A stretch of DNA of 40,609 nucleotides, from positions 1-40,609 of the IMG/VR virus record IMGVR_UViG_3300042691_020057. One strand, written 5' to 3'. The stretch is from a virus. Each line of letters starts with the position of its first letter. Position 1 is the stretch's first letter. Positions 23,141-30,876 of this stretch are shown piece by piece. The notes under the pieces were generated by a model, which saw only the letters and a list, made by a program, of their open reading frames with translations, had not been told where the DNA came from and made no database searches. The translations under genes and the position numbers were made by a program.

Positions 23141-23894
23141 AGAGAAATTTGAACAGCTTTACGTAGAGTCTAAAGAGCTTTCCCGGCAGGTAGGTAAGAT
23201 AACCGGAACTGTTTTAAACGTAGCCAAAAAAGGCTATGAGTCGTTAGGCGTACCTATTACAGAGGACGAGCTTAAGGACAAAAAAGTAGAGGACATATTA
23301 CGTATGGGCTTCGACAGGGTACGTGGGGAATATGATAAGCAGAAAGAGGAATGGGAAAAGAAAAGTTCACAGGAGGGCACTTCCGAGTTAATAAAGGATT
23401 GGGAGAAAAAGGTTAAGTCTTTAGAGCGGAAGCTTACGGATACAGAAAGCTCCCGACAGGAAGCATTAAGCCAATTCGAAGCCTACAAAACAGAGGTAAA
23501 AGAAAGCTCTAAACGCTCTAAGATAGAGTCTATATTCGAAAAGGAGCTACAGGCGGTAAGACTTGACCCCTCTGTTAACGCATTAACCCTAAAAGGCTTT
23601 AAGTCTGAATTAACCGAAAAATATGTTTTCGACTTAGAGGATGACGGTACGCCTGTAGTAAAGGAACGAAGCTCTTTACAGCCTATTAAATCAAAGGAAA
23701 AGGCGAACCTGTATATGACTATAGGGGAAATTATAGCGGCAGAAGCGGCTAAACAGGACCTATTGCAGAAAAACCCGGGAGCAGGCAGAAAGTATACGCA
23801 TAGTACTCCCGGAGGTATTAACGCCCCTTTAGATAATGCGGAAGAGCAAAAAAGAAAGGGTATTAACCCTGCGTTTTTTGGACATATCAAATAG
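23061..23894 (+). CDS. Probable head scaffolding protein (277 aa)
   Basis: Highly charged and almost entirely helical: EEEDVEKAKEKFEQLYVESK, EYDKQKEEWEKKSSQEGTSE and DWEKKVKSLERKLTDTESSR predict coiled coil over residues 15-155. A small C-terminal domain (GRKYTHSTPGGINAPLDNAE and KRKGINPAFFGHI) could bind coat protein. Placement after portal and Mu F-like genes and before the capsid gene (with an accessory block between) fits a scaffold. No protease gene is seen nearby. Confidence 0.75.
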   Translation: MAITPEQAMDLVKFINLHEEEDVEKAKEKFEQLYVESKELSRQVGKITGTVLNVAKKGYESLGVPITEDELKDKKVEDILRMGFDRVRGEYDKQKEEWEKKSSQEGTSELIKDWEKKVKSLERKLTDTESSRQEALSQFEAYKTEVKESSKRSKIESIFEKELQAVRLDPSVNALTLKGFKSELTEKYVFDLEDDGTPVVKERSSLQPIKSKEKANLYMTIGEIIAAEAAKQDLLQKNPGAGRKYTHSTPGGINAPLDNAEEQKRKGINPAFFGHIK

Positions 23895-23908
23895 GTTTTT
23901 TATCTTTG
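23877..23908 (+). promoter_or_regulatory. Promoter at the end of the scaffold gene
   Basis: TTTG 23877-23880 (inside the last codons of the scaffold gene), 20 bp, TATCTTTG 23901-23908. A terminator follows only 30 nt later, so this promoter would yield a very short RNA unless readthrough occurs into the mini-gene at 23981. Confidence 0.7.
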
Positions 23909-23937
23909 CTTCGCTTTGAGTTTAATCTATATATAAG

Positions 23938-23965
23938 GGCCGTAGTTCCATAGCTACGGCCTTTT
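23938..23965 (+). terminator. Rho-independent terminator
   Basis: GGCCGTAG (23938-23945), loop TTCCATAG, CTACGGCC (23954-23961), then TTTT. It closes the scaffold unit and also the short transcript from the promoter at 23877-23908. Confidence 0.85.
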
Positions 23966-23980
23966 CCTAAAAAGCTCGAT

Positions 23981-24046
23981 ATGAAAAACGTAGTAAGTTT
24001 CGGGGGTTGTAATTGCGGAGGCAAGGGCAAAGGCGGTACTAAATAA
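23981..24046 (+). CDS. Cys/Gly-rich mini-protein (21 aa)
   Basis: ATG at 23981, TAA at 24044-24046: MKNVVSFGGCNCGGKGKGGT then K. CNCGGKGKGG looks like a metal- or nucleotide-binding loop. Very short hydrophilic CxC-glycine peptides of this kind are plausible but hard to prove. The next gene starts immediately at 24047, which supports coupled translation. Confidence 0.4.
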   Translation: MKNVVSFGGCNCGGKGKGGTK

Positions 24047-24637
24047 GTGGGTTTCGTTAAAAATACTTCCTATTATAGGGGTATAGTATACGAATGGAAC
24101 TTACCCACGGGCTCTACCTGTCCCTTTGCTAAAGAGTGTAAAGTATCCGTAGACAGGCATACGGGTAAGTTTAGCGTACAGGACGGTATATATAGATGCT
24201 ATGCCGCGAACCCGGAACGCTTCCCCGGAGTAAGAGAGCACAGGTGGAAAAACTTTGAATTAGTACGAAATAATAAAATTTCGAGAATACCTCCCGACTG
24301 TAAAGCCATACGCATACACGCGGCAGGGGACTTTTTTAACCAAGCGTATTTCGACCTTTGGCTTAATGTGGCTTTACGAAACCCTCATATAGAAATATGG
24401 GCCTATACTAAGAGCTTAACTTATTGGGTAGCACGTTTAGGAGCTATACCGCCAAACTTAACGCTTACCGCCTCCTATGGAGGTCGCACAGATTACCTAA
24501 TAGAGCAGTATAATCTAAAAAACGTTGTAGTATATCCTAACCGGGCCGCTGTTCCACCGGAAAGGCCTATAGATACGAACGACGATTACGCACGGCTAAA
24601 GGCTGTAAACTTTGCTTTATTGGACAACTTCAAATAA
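24047..24637 (+). CDS. GP88-family protein (196 aa)
   Basis: GTG start directly after the preceding stop. GSTCPFAKECKVSVDRHTGK, then KAIRIHAAGDFFNQAYFDLW and HIEIWAYTKSLTYW match the phage gene product 88 family, which has an N-terminal cysteine cluster and a conserved R-H-x-x-GDFF ... YTKS core. The biochemical role of the family is not established. It lies in the accessory block between scaffold and capsid genes. Confidence 0.75.
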   Translation: MGFVKNTSYYRGIVYEWNLPTGSTCPFAKECKVSVDRHTGKFSVQDGIYRCYAANPERFPGVREHRWKNFELVRNNKISRIPPDCKAIRIHAAGDFFNQAYFDLWLNVALRNPHIEIWAYTKSLTYWVARLGAIPPNLTLTASYGGRTDYLIEQYNLKNVVVYPNRAAVPPERPIDTNDDYARLKAVNFALLDNFK

Positions 24638-24691
24638 TGCGCCTGTAAATCAGAGCGTTATAAGTTTTTTTTCATTTTTTTTTTGAAAAAG

Positions 24692-24722
24692 TTTGCAAAA
24701 CCAAAAAAGAGGTGTACATTTG
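24692..24722 (+). promoter_or_regulatory. Bacteroidota-type promoter
   Basis: TTTG 24692-24695, 19 bp, TACATTTG 24715-24722, preceded by TTTTGAAAAAG. An A-rich 31-nt leader leads to ATG 24754. It overlaps an in-frame upstream ATG at 24712, which is therefore rejected as a start. Confidence 0.87.
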
Positions 24723-24753
24723 CATATCTCAAAACACAAAAAAAAAACTCAAA

Positions 24754-25173
24754 ATGAAAGCAACAGTAAAACAACTCACAGCGCAACAGGTAAGAGACCA
24801 CAGAATGAACGGGTATAACAACAGCCTTTGGCAAAAAAACGTAGACAGAATGCTACAGTATTCAGAGGTAGAATTCTACGTATCTGAAAAGGGTATGAGC
24901 GGAGCATATGACTACGACAGAATGTATGTAGTGTATACTCTACCTTCCGGCATTCGCTTCCTAAAATCATTCGGGTATAGTTCGATGTTAAGCAACGGAG
25001 GCGTAGGACAGGCTTCTATTGAACCTTTGCAAAACGACCTATTAGAAATAAGTACATACGGAGTATACTTTTCAAACGGGGAACGTCACTACATAGACGG
25101 AAGTACTCCGGACGCAAAAAACTATATGCGTACACGCTCTAAAACCTTTGGCAGCATATTTACAAAACTATAA
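24754..25173 (+). CDS. Hypothetical accessory protein (139 aa)
   Basis: MKATVKQLTAQQVRDHRMNG; soluble, tyrosine- and glycine-rich, no membrane segment. It is transcribed alone between its own promoter and a strong terminator. Start chosen because the promoter core lies between the two possible ATGs. No family recognised. A monocistronic unit inside the structural region is typical of a later-acquired accessory gene. Confidence 0.65.
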   Translation: MKATVKQLTAQQVRDHRMNGYNNSLWQKNVDRMLQYSEVEFYVSEKGMSGAYDYDRMYVVYTLPSGIRFLKSFGYSSMLSNGGVGQASIEPLQNDLLEISTYGVYFSNGERHYIDGSTPDAKNYMRTRSKTFGSIFTKL

Positions 25174-25187
25174 TAAACCGTTTTTAA

Positions 25188-25221
25188 GGGGGGCGAACCT
25201 ACCCCCCCCCTTTCTTTTCTC
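25188..25221 (+). terminator. Rho-independent terminator
   Basis: GGGGGG (25188-25193), loop CGAACCTA, a C-run (25202-25210), then TTTCTTTTC. It closes the unit started at 24692. Confidence 0.75.
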
Positions 25222-25248
25222 TCTTTTAAACTTCTAATACACTTAAAT

Positions 25249-25500
25249 ATGAAAACAACTTACTTAACATTTTTGGAGCTTTTAATGCTACAGCGCATAG
25301 TGTCGGAATACGACGAAAATAACAACCTATGCTATACCTCCGAACTAACCCCAACGGAAAAAGGGTTAATAGGCTCTCTTATAAAAAAGGGCTTAGTCTA
25401 CGACGGTTTCGATGACGAGTACTTAAAGGAAATAGATAGCTCATACGACCGAAACAATTTCTTTCCAACAGAAGAGGCCTTAAGCCTAATAAGCAGGTAA
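25249..25500 (+). CDS. Winged-helix-like small protein (83 aa)
   Basis: LTFLELLMLQRIVSEYDE, then TPTEKGLIGSLIKKGLVYDG and FFPTEEALSLI. The pattern helix, then a GLIxSLIKKGLV recognition helix and wing, then TEEAL resembles small winged-helix proteins common in phages. It would be a DNA-binding regulator. There is a terminator on each side, and no consensus promoter in the 28 nt after the first, so readthrough probably supplies it. Confidence 0.55.
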   Translation: MKTTYLTFLELLMLQRIVSEYDENNNLCYTSELTPTEKGLIGSLIKKGLVYDGFDDEYLKEIDSSYDRNNFFPTEEALSLISR

Positions 25501-25523
25501 GTGAGTAATAAACCAATAAACCG

Positions 25524-25545
25524 GGGGGCTTTCGCCCCCTTTTTG
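25524..25545 (+). terminator. Rho-independent terminator
   Basis: GGGGGC (25524-25529), loop TTTC, GCCCCC (25534-25539), followed by TTTTT. A compact strong terminator after the winged-helix-like gene. Confidence 0.85.
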
Positions 25546-25573
25546 CATTAAACCTGTTTTATTATATTAGCAT

Positions 25574-25669
25574 ATGATACAGACATACTTATTACTAATA
25601 TTAATAACGACCACTATAGCGTTATTATGGGCTTATATTATAGACGAACACCACAGAGGGCAAAAATAA
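25574..25669 (+). CDS. Single-span membrane mini-protein (31 aa)
   Basis: ATG 25574 to TAA 25669: a hydrophobic helix (TYLLLILITTTIALLWAYII, residues 4-23) followed by DEHHRGQK. TATATTAG lies shortly upstream, a poor -7 match. Small membrane peptides like this may act as superinfection-exclusion or lysis-regulating factors; the function is not inferable. Confidence 0.45.
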   Translation: MIQTYLLLILITTTIALLWAYIIDEHHRGQK

Positions 25670-25733
25670 AATGCTCATAATAAAGCACTTAGAAAATAAT
25701 TTATAAAAAAAACGTGTTTTTCTTTTGAAAGAG

Positions 25734-25764
25734 TTTGCAAAATCAAAAACTCTTTCTATATTTG
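25734..25764 (+). promoter_or_regulatory. Bacteroidota-type promoter
   Basis: TTTG 25734-25737, 19 bp, TATATTTG 25757-25764, within the shared block GAGTTTGCAAAATCAAAAAC. The leader to ATG 25806 is about 40 nt and ends AAGCACTATGGAAAC, the same string as at other early genes. Confidence 0.88.
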
Positions 25765-25805
25765 CATATCAAAACAAACGAAAAAACACAAAAACTCTAA
25801 GCACT

Positions 25806-26408
25806 ATGGAAACTCAAGCAATCAAAACAATTCAGTTCGGTAAATTTATCGCAACTATTCACGAACGCTCTAACGCTATCGACGCAAAGAGCTACCCGTA
25901 CTCAGTTAAATTCGTACAGGAAACCCCTAAAGCACGATATATGCCATATAAGGTTATATACCACTACAAATTCACCACGTTAGAACGTGCAGAGCAGCAA
26001 GCTAACGCGTATATTAACAATGCTAAATCTGTAGCTGAATACAGAGAGATAAAACGCGCTGCTAAAGCGGAGGCCAACAAAGGCGTTAACGCGGCAGATT
26101 TCTACCAAATAGGGGACGTAATAGTTAATACGTGGGGGTATGAGCAGACAAATGTAAACTACTACAAAGTAGTGAAAGTAACTGCTAAAACTATCTCTAT
26201 AGTGGAAATAGGCTTAACTACTGTAAAAGGTAGCGAATACTCTCACGGTATGGCCTGCAATGTAACGGCCGACTTAAGCAACGTGCTTCCGAATGGGGAC
26301 AGCTTCACCCTACGGGTATATGAAAAGGGCCGTTTATCTAACCCGGAGTCTTTCTACTATATGAGAAAATGGAGCGGAGAAGCTCAGTATAATTCGTGGT
26401 ACTATTAA
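25806..26408 (+). CDS. Conserved phage protein of unknown function (200 aa)
   Basis: METQAIKTIQFGKFIATIHE. The middle (DFYQIGDVIVNTWGYEQTNV then NYYKVVKVT) matches a widespread small domain in Bacteroidota and their phages in which a WGYxQTNVxFY motif is conserved. Its function is unknown to me. It has its own promoter and terminator. I chose ATG 25806 over 25725 because the promoter lies downstream of the latter. Confidence 0.65.
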   Translation: METQAIKTIQFGKFIATIHERSNAIDAKSYPYSVKFVQETPKARYMPYKVIYHYKFTTLERAEQQANAYINNAKSVAEYREIKRAAKAEANKGVNAADFYQIGDVIVNTWGYEQTNVNYYKVVKVTAKTISIVEIGLTTVKGSEYSHGMACNVTADLSNVLPNGDSFTLRVYEKGRLSNPESFYYMRKWSGEAQYNSWYY

Positions 26409-26434
26409 TAAACCGCCCTATATAAAGCTTAATA

Positions 26435-26466
26435 AATGCCGGATAATACCCGGCATTTTTTTTTTG
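26435..26466 (+). terminator. Rho-independent terminator
   Basis: AATGCCGG (26435-26442), loop ATAATAC, CCGGCATT (26450-26457), then a run of nine T. It isolates the accessory block from the capsid gene. Confidence 0.92.
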
Positions 26467-26584
26467 TCAATATTATTTTCGATATTAGCGGCCTCTTTGC
26501 ATAGTAGCGGCCCGGAAGCTTATTCCGGTGGTAGGTTGAAAGAAGTGGCCTTAAAACACCTCTAAACTCACAATTTTAACGACT
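26467..26584 (+). promoter_or_regulatory. Leader region of the major capsid gene
   Basis: A 118-nt gene-free leader between a strong terminator and the capsid ATG. The capsid gene therefore needs its own promoter, yet no TAnnTTTG element is present; TATTTTCG (26474-26481) is the nearest. GCGGCC occurs twice (26488 and 26507). A late, phage-directed promoter form is possible. Confidence 0.4.
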
Positions 26585-27631
26585 ATGTCAATTTCACGTA
26601 TACTATCGGAATGCCCGAATATTCAAGCTCCGCTTTCAGAGGCCTTTATTGCCACAGGACAGCGTGAGCAGCTACCTTTTTTAGAGTTCTTATTAAGTGC
26701 TCAAAACCGTCGACCTGTTACGACATATGTAAGCCCCGGACGCGGCAAATTGCAGCGTATGGAAGCCCGTTGGGCACAGCGTTTACCGGAGTCAGAAGTA
26801 ACGGCAGGCGCGGACATTTTAACCTGTAGTTCAGAAAACACCTACGGAGACGTAGTGACCACGTATGACCTAACGACGGAGGACACTTACCAAGCTTCGC
26901 AGAAAATTTCCGCTACAGATATTGCGCGTCACTGCCAAGATAATAGCGTATATGTATTAGAGCGCGTAATGTATCTAATGGACGTTGTAGAACGTGCAGT
27001 CGCAAGCGCAGCCGCGTCACAGGCCGTCCTTTCTATTGGTTCGTGGGGTACAGAAGTAAGCTCCTTTTATGACGTAACGGCAAACTGCCTCGAAATTGCT
27101 ACCCGTCAAACAGGTGGACAGGCTCTTAATGAGTTTGCTATGGCAGACGTGTTACAGGCTACCCGTATGGCAAACTACCCGGGCGCACCTATTGCATTCG
27201 GAGGGGCTGAAATGCAGCGTTATGTTAATGCGGTACAGGCAGGCTGTTGTACTCAGTACGGGCTCGACCTTGCGGCTATTAGCGCACAGAACGGCTTTGC
27301 TTTCGCATACGACTACCGTATAGCACAGGCTTTTGAGTCACAAAATAACGTATTAGTTTCTACTCCGGGAGCTATGCAATGGCTATCATATAACCTTGCA
27401 GATTGGAACTCCGGGTTTAACTTCAATACGGGTAACGGCTACTCACGCACTATTGCTTTCACCCCGTCGGGCCTACCTGTAGACCTCACTATGAAAGATG
27501 ACTGCGGTAACCTTTCCATTATTGTAACGGCTACGGGCTTATTTGCAGCTCTACCTACCGACCTATACGAGGCTTCCGACCGTTTCGCAGGTATTAACTA
27601 CGTTAACTGCGTTTCTATCGTAAACCCGTAA
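26585..27631 (+). CDS. Major capsid protein (348 aa)
   Basis: Monocistronic, flanked by terminators, with an evident shift to high-expression codons (CGT, GCT, ATT/ATC) compared with its ATA-rich neighbours. Size and composition suit an HK97-fold coat protein: an N-terminal arm, YVSPGRGKLQRMEARWAQRL, a long helix (VYVLERVMYLMDVVERAVAS), a central RMANYPGAPIAFGGAEMQRY and a beta-rich C-terminus. The call rests on position, expression signals and size. Confidence 0.75.
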   Translation: MSISRILSECPNIQAPLSEAFIATGQREQLPFLEFLLSAQNRRPVTTYVSPGRGKLQRMEARWAQRLPESEVTAGADILTCSSENTYGDVVTTYDLTTEDTYQASQKISATDIARHCQDNSVYVLERVMYLMDVVERAVASAAASQAVLSIGSWGTEVSSFYDVTANCLEIATRQTGGQALNEFAMADVLQATRMANYPGAPIAFGGAEMQRYVNAVQAGCCTQYGLDLAAISAQNGFAFAYDYRIAQAFESQNNVLVSTPGAMQWLSYNLADWNSGFNFNTGNGYSRTIAFTPSGLPVDLTMKDDCGNLSIIVTATGLFAALPTDLYEASDRFAGINYVNCVSIVNP

Positions 27632-27633
27632 CG

Positions 27634-27679
27634 GGCTCAATTCCTATCCTACAGGAAAACGGGGAAAGGATATTGAGCC
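27634..27679 (+). other. Structured element in the capsid mRNA 3' region
   Basis: GGCTCAA (27634-27640) pairs with TTGAGCC (27673-27679) and TATCC (27645-27649) with GGATA (27668-27672), giving a long two-part stem directly after the stop codon. No T-run follows. It probably protects the capsid mRNA from 3' decay. Confidence 0.6.
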
Positions 27680-27705
27680 AAGGGGGTATAGAAATTACCA
27701 CGGAG

Positions 27706-27732
27706 GGGGGCTAAGTTTAGCCCCCTTTTTTT
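27706..27732 (+). terminator. Rho-independent terminator of the capsid gene
   Basis: GGGGGCTAA (27706-27714) pairs with TTAGCCCCC (27717-27725), then seven T. The 2-nt loop implies the inner base pairs open, leaving a normal hairpin. Confidence 0.9.
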
Positions 27733-27753
27733 ATACCTTTACGAAAAAAAGCT

Positions 27754-28791
27754 ATGTGCTCAGAAAAACTAATAGGGCTAAAGGACTGTTTATTAGAAGA
27801 GCCTATTACAGGGCTTTATATCGACGAACTCGGTATTAGTAATACCTTTTTGGCAAATCTTATTACGGACCAATACGTAAGCGGAAAGGACCTTTTCGCG
27901 GAAAGGAGAAACCTTGCGTGGCGCAAAGTATCTACAGACGTATTAAAAAGCCTTTCGGGTAATATGAAGTCGGACACTCTTATAGAGGGTAGACGTATAG
28001 GACAGCGGTCCACGAACCAAACGAGTTACCCGGCTTTAGGTGCAGGTAACTACACAGGAATAAAGCTGAGAATAACCCCGAATGAAACCTCTTTTATTAA
28101 AATATTCGTTTCAGAGCTTTTAATAGAGTCTGACAGCCCCTCCGATATCCTAATATACTTTTTCAATTTAAACACGGGAGAACTGCTCCAAACGCTAAAT
28201 TATAGCGAATTAAACACGGACCAATATATAGCATTCAGCTACTCCGGCAAACGCAGGGACGTAGATATAGCTATAGTATATGAGTCTCTTTATACCGTTC
28301 CAAAGTACACGGTAACGGGTAATTCGAGCTGCTCGAGCTGTGGAGGTGGAGTTAAAGAGGCTTTCTCGAGTCCTTATGCAAGGGCCTCCGGCATTAAACT
28401 TACGCTAAACCCTTTAACGGGAAAAGTGGCCTCCGTATCTAATGCCACTCATACGTACGGTATGTCTATTTCATATAACGTTTCCTGTGACAGAGAGCAA
28501 TGGCTATGCTCTATAGGCGGTTTAATGGCTTTACCGTTGGCTTACGCTACAGCTATAGAAATATACGACTATGCGCTAACTTTCAGCCCTAACCAAAGAG
28601 TAAACACTACAGTAGGCATTAATAACGGCCTAAATAACGAGTCTAATTCGGGAATTTTAAGGGCACGGGAAATAGCAGTAAGCCGTTACACGGACGAAAT
28701 GAACTCCTTATTAGGTAATATTAGGCTTCCGAACGATGCTAAATGTTGGGACTGTCGTAGGAATTTAATCTATGCAACGGTATTACCTTAA
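27754..28791 (+). CDS. Virion structural protein after capsid (345 aa)
   Basis: First gene of the connector block. Mixed alpha/beta, with a cysteine cluster in the middle (GNSSCSSCGGGVKEAFSSPY) and further cysteines near the end (AKCWDCRRN), possibly a metal-stabilised fold. TACCTTTA at 27734-27741 upstream is a near -7 element. Likely a head-tail connector or head completion protein; no family recognised. TAATG coupling to the next gene. Confidence 0.6.
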   Translation: MCSEKLIGLKDCLLEEPITGLYIDELGISNTFLANLITDQYVSGKDLFAERRNLAWRKVSTDVLKSLSGNMKSDTLIEGRRIGQRSTNQTSYPALGAGNYTGIKLRITPNETSFIKIFVSELLIESDSPSDILIYFFNLNTGELLQTLNYSELNTDQYIAFSYSGKRRDVDIAIVYESLYTVPKYTVTGNSSCSSCGGGVKEAFSSPYARASGIKLTLNPLTGKVASVSNATHTYGMSISYNVSCDREQWLCSIGGLMALPLAYATAIEIYDYALTFSPNQRVNTTVGINNGLNNESNSGILRAREIAVSRYTDEMNSLLGNIRLPNDAKCWDCRRNLIYATVLP

Positions 28792-29348
28792 TGGCTACCC
28801 CCTCAGAGCTAAATAATAACCTAAGAGAGCTTTACGAAAGTTGGCAGAGCTCTTTTATACCGTTTTATACCGGAGTAAGGGAGCTAAAAACAGAAATGTT
28901 TGCGCGAATTTTCGGGGTTGGGACAAAAGGAGGTAAAAATACGGCAGGCTCTAAGCTCCCTACTAAGCCATATTCTACAGAAGAGCTTTACATTTCCCCG
29001 AAAGAGCTGCGTAACGCCCCGTCTAAGTTTAAAATAGGCAAAAAAGACACAGAAATACAGTCGTTATATTTTTCCGGGGGCTATGCACAGCTAAAAAAAG
29101 AAACGAGCGCAAAGCTTCCGCTCGAGTTAACAGGACGTTTAAAAGGTAGCTTTGTGAGTGAAGAGGTCCTAACCGACGGGAATAAGGCCTCTATACTAAT
29201 AAACCAAACGGAAGCGGAAAAAATAATGGGCTTAGAAGCTAAGTACGGACCTATTTTCTACCCCACTAAGGAGGAAATAGACTACCTTATTAGCATAGTT
29301 ACGGAGGAAATAGCAGAACAGATAAAAAACGCAATACAAAGGGAATGA
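28791..29348 (+). CDS. Probable head-tail joining protein (185 aa)
   Basis: Helical N-terminus (SELNNNLRELYESWQSSF), a basic central region, then LELTGRLKGSFVSEEVLTDG and a C-terminal helix (SIVTEEIAEQIKNAIQ). The sequence L(T)GxLxxS followed by strands and a terminal helix is typical of HK97 gp10-like or Mu gpG-like neck proteins. Placement between connector and tail completion genes agrees. Overlaps the next gene by 4 nt. Confidence 0.6.
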   Translation: MATPSELNNNLRELYESWQSSFIPFYTGVRELKTEMFARIFGVGTKGGKNTAGSKLPTKPYSTEELYISPKELRNAPSKFKIGKKDTEIQSLYFSGGYAQLKKETSAKLPLELTGRLKGSFVSEEVLTDGNKASILINQTEAEKIMGLEAKYGPIFYPTKEEIDYLISIVTEEIAEQIKNAIQRE

Positions 29349-29887
29349 CACTACTTACAAAAATAATAAACAGACTTAACGAACGTATTTCCGGCTTAAA
29401 CCTGTTTACGCGTTATTTCGGCCTTTCTCAGATAGCCCTTAACGAAACCTCTACAGCGTGGGTTACTTATAGCAGTAACGGACAGCTTATGCGTGTAACG
29501 GACTACGATACGACTGACGCTACCCTATTTTGGAGCAGAACGTTTAAGGTAGATATTTCTAAGACGGAGACTTTAAGCGGAACGGGCTGCAAATATGCGT
29601 ATAAAACGACCTTTCCGCTTACGGCTCACGCGGTAGTAAAGCGGAATAAAGCTCTATGCGACGCAGGTGATACGGTAGATTACATAGCAAATAAGCTAAC
29701 TTTTATTATATCCGGCATAGATACTGAGTTTAAACACGAAGCTAAATTAATGTCCTACGAAGTAGTACCTACAGGGTATTCGGAGGACGTTAAAACCCTA
29801 CCCGGGAACTACGAGTACGCCTGCGTTAGCGTGTTTTTTAATGTCGAGGTAGTAACAAATTCCTTAGACTGTTTCGATAACTGTTAA
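29345..29887 (+). CDS. Probable tail completion/terminator protein (180 aa)
   Basis: TLLTKIINRLNERISGLN opens as a helix like tail terminator proteins, followed by a beta-rich domain (VTYSSNGQLMRVTDYDTTDA, YKTTFPLTAHAVVKRNKALC). Position directly after the joining protein and before a fibre gene fits. No sequence-level family match is claimed. Confidence 0.5.
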   Translation: MTLLTKIINRLNERISGLNLFTRYFGLSQIALNETSTAWVTYSSNGQLMRVTDYDTTDATLFWSRTFKVDISKTETLSGTGCKYAYKTTFPLTAHAVVKRNKALCDAGDTVDYIANKLTFIISGIDTEFKHEAKLMSYEVVPTGYSEDVKTLPGNYEYACVSVFFNVEVVTNSLDCFDNC

Positions 29888-29900
29888 ATGCTTATATTTA
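29872..29900 (+). promoter_or_regulatory. Possible degenerate promoter of the fibre gene
   Basis: TTTC 29872-29875, 17 bp, TATATTTA 29893-29900. The last base of the -7 element is A, as at 18216-18223 and 27734-27741. These three late-gene positions could represent a weaker or differently controlled promoter class. Confidence 0.4.
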
Positions 29901-29922
29901 CCCTACAAAAAAAACAATTAAT

Positions 29923-30876
29923 ATGGCAGGCGAACCGATTACTAATTTCCCGTTTTTAGGAAGTCCCGAACCGTCCGACAAGTTCTACGTAGTAGACGTT
30001 TCCGACACTACTCAGAGCCCCGACGGAAGCTCTAAACAGACAGACCTTTCAGAAATAGTTACGTCCTTAACTACCTTATTGCCTTATATTCACTTAAGGG
30101 GAACAGCGTTCGGTGGACAGGGACAAGTTACAGGTGACATCGAAGTAGACCAAGGTGCAGGGGGTGTTATAACGCTTCGCTTCGGAAATGGAGATATTAT
30201 CGGTCTCGGGGTAGAATATGGAGGCTATAGTGCAATTTCGTTTTATGATGCGACATCGAACCAAACTGTTTACCTTTATTTACGGGGTGGAGATTTGTAT
30301 ATTCAAAACGTAGACACAGGGCAAGGTACAGGCAATTTAATAGGTACAATACTTGGGTTAAATGCAACAAGGGTAGGTTATGCCCAACTTTCCGTAGATA
30401 ACCAAGGTCACGATGGTTTGATTGGAACAATTAACGCTCCATTATTAAACCCAAACAATTTTTACGGAACAGACGTTACAGGCAGAAAAGGTTGGTTACG
30501 CTTACCCGGTTATTGGGCAAGGCACTGCGCTTTTATTACTCAATCCGGAACAAATGCGCCTACCGAAGTGGTTGTAGAAACAGATTTAGACGGTGTAGCG
30601 ATAGGCGGTACTCAGAATTATAATTGGACTCGAACGGCAGCAGGGACTTACCTGCTAACTATAAATGCAGGTTTAGGCGGTTGGGACTTTACAGGAACTA
30701 ACCCCGTAGTAAAAATAACAAATGGCAATGTAGACCACGTTGTATATTCGACTACGTTAGGAACTACAAACGCAACTACTATGTTATTACAGATTAAGTC
30801 GTTTAATTCAACAAACGGAAGCCTTACAGACGGGTTAATGACACGGACTTTAATCGAAGTCGAACTATACGGGTAA
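29923..30876 (+). CDS. Tail fibre-like protein (317 aa)
   Basis: The N-terminus MAGEPITNFPFLGSPEPSDK then FYVVDVSDTTQSPDGSSKQ resembles fibre attachment regions, followed by glycine-rich beta repeats (LRGTAFGGQGQVTGDIEVDQ, GVITLRFGNGDII). The C-terminal ~120 residues (GTYLLTINAGLGGWDFTGTN onward) look like a globular receptor-binding head. Codons across about 30196-30620 switch to ATT, ACA, CAA and GGT compared with the ATA/ACG/CAG habit of neighbours, hinting at a swapped middle domain. It is coupled to the lysozyme gene by TAATG. Confidence 0.7.
   Translation: MAGEPITNFPFLGSPEPSDKFYVVDVSDTTQSPDGSSKQTDLSEIVTSLTTLLPYIHLRGTAFGGQGQVTGDIEVDQGAGGVITLRFGNGDIIGLGVEYGGYSAISFYDATSNQTVYLYLRGGDLYIQNVDTGQGTGNLIGTILGLNATRVGYAQLSVDNQGHDGLIGTINAPLLNPNNFYGTDVTGRKGWLRLPGYWARHCAFITQSGTNAPTEVVVETDLDGVAIGGTQNYNWTRTAAGTYLLTINAGLGGWDFTGTNPVVKITNGNVDHVVYSTTLGTTNATTMLLQIKSFNSTNGSLTDGLMTRTLIEVELYG

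Noticed and set aside
24712-24753. Upstream ATG for the 24754 gene
   Set aside because: It falls within the -7 box region of the promoter at 24692-24722, so it would not be transcribed in full. Equivalent upstream starts at 25725, 39912 and minus 31595 were rejected for the same reason.
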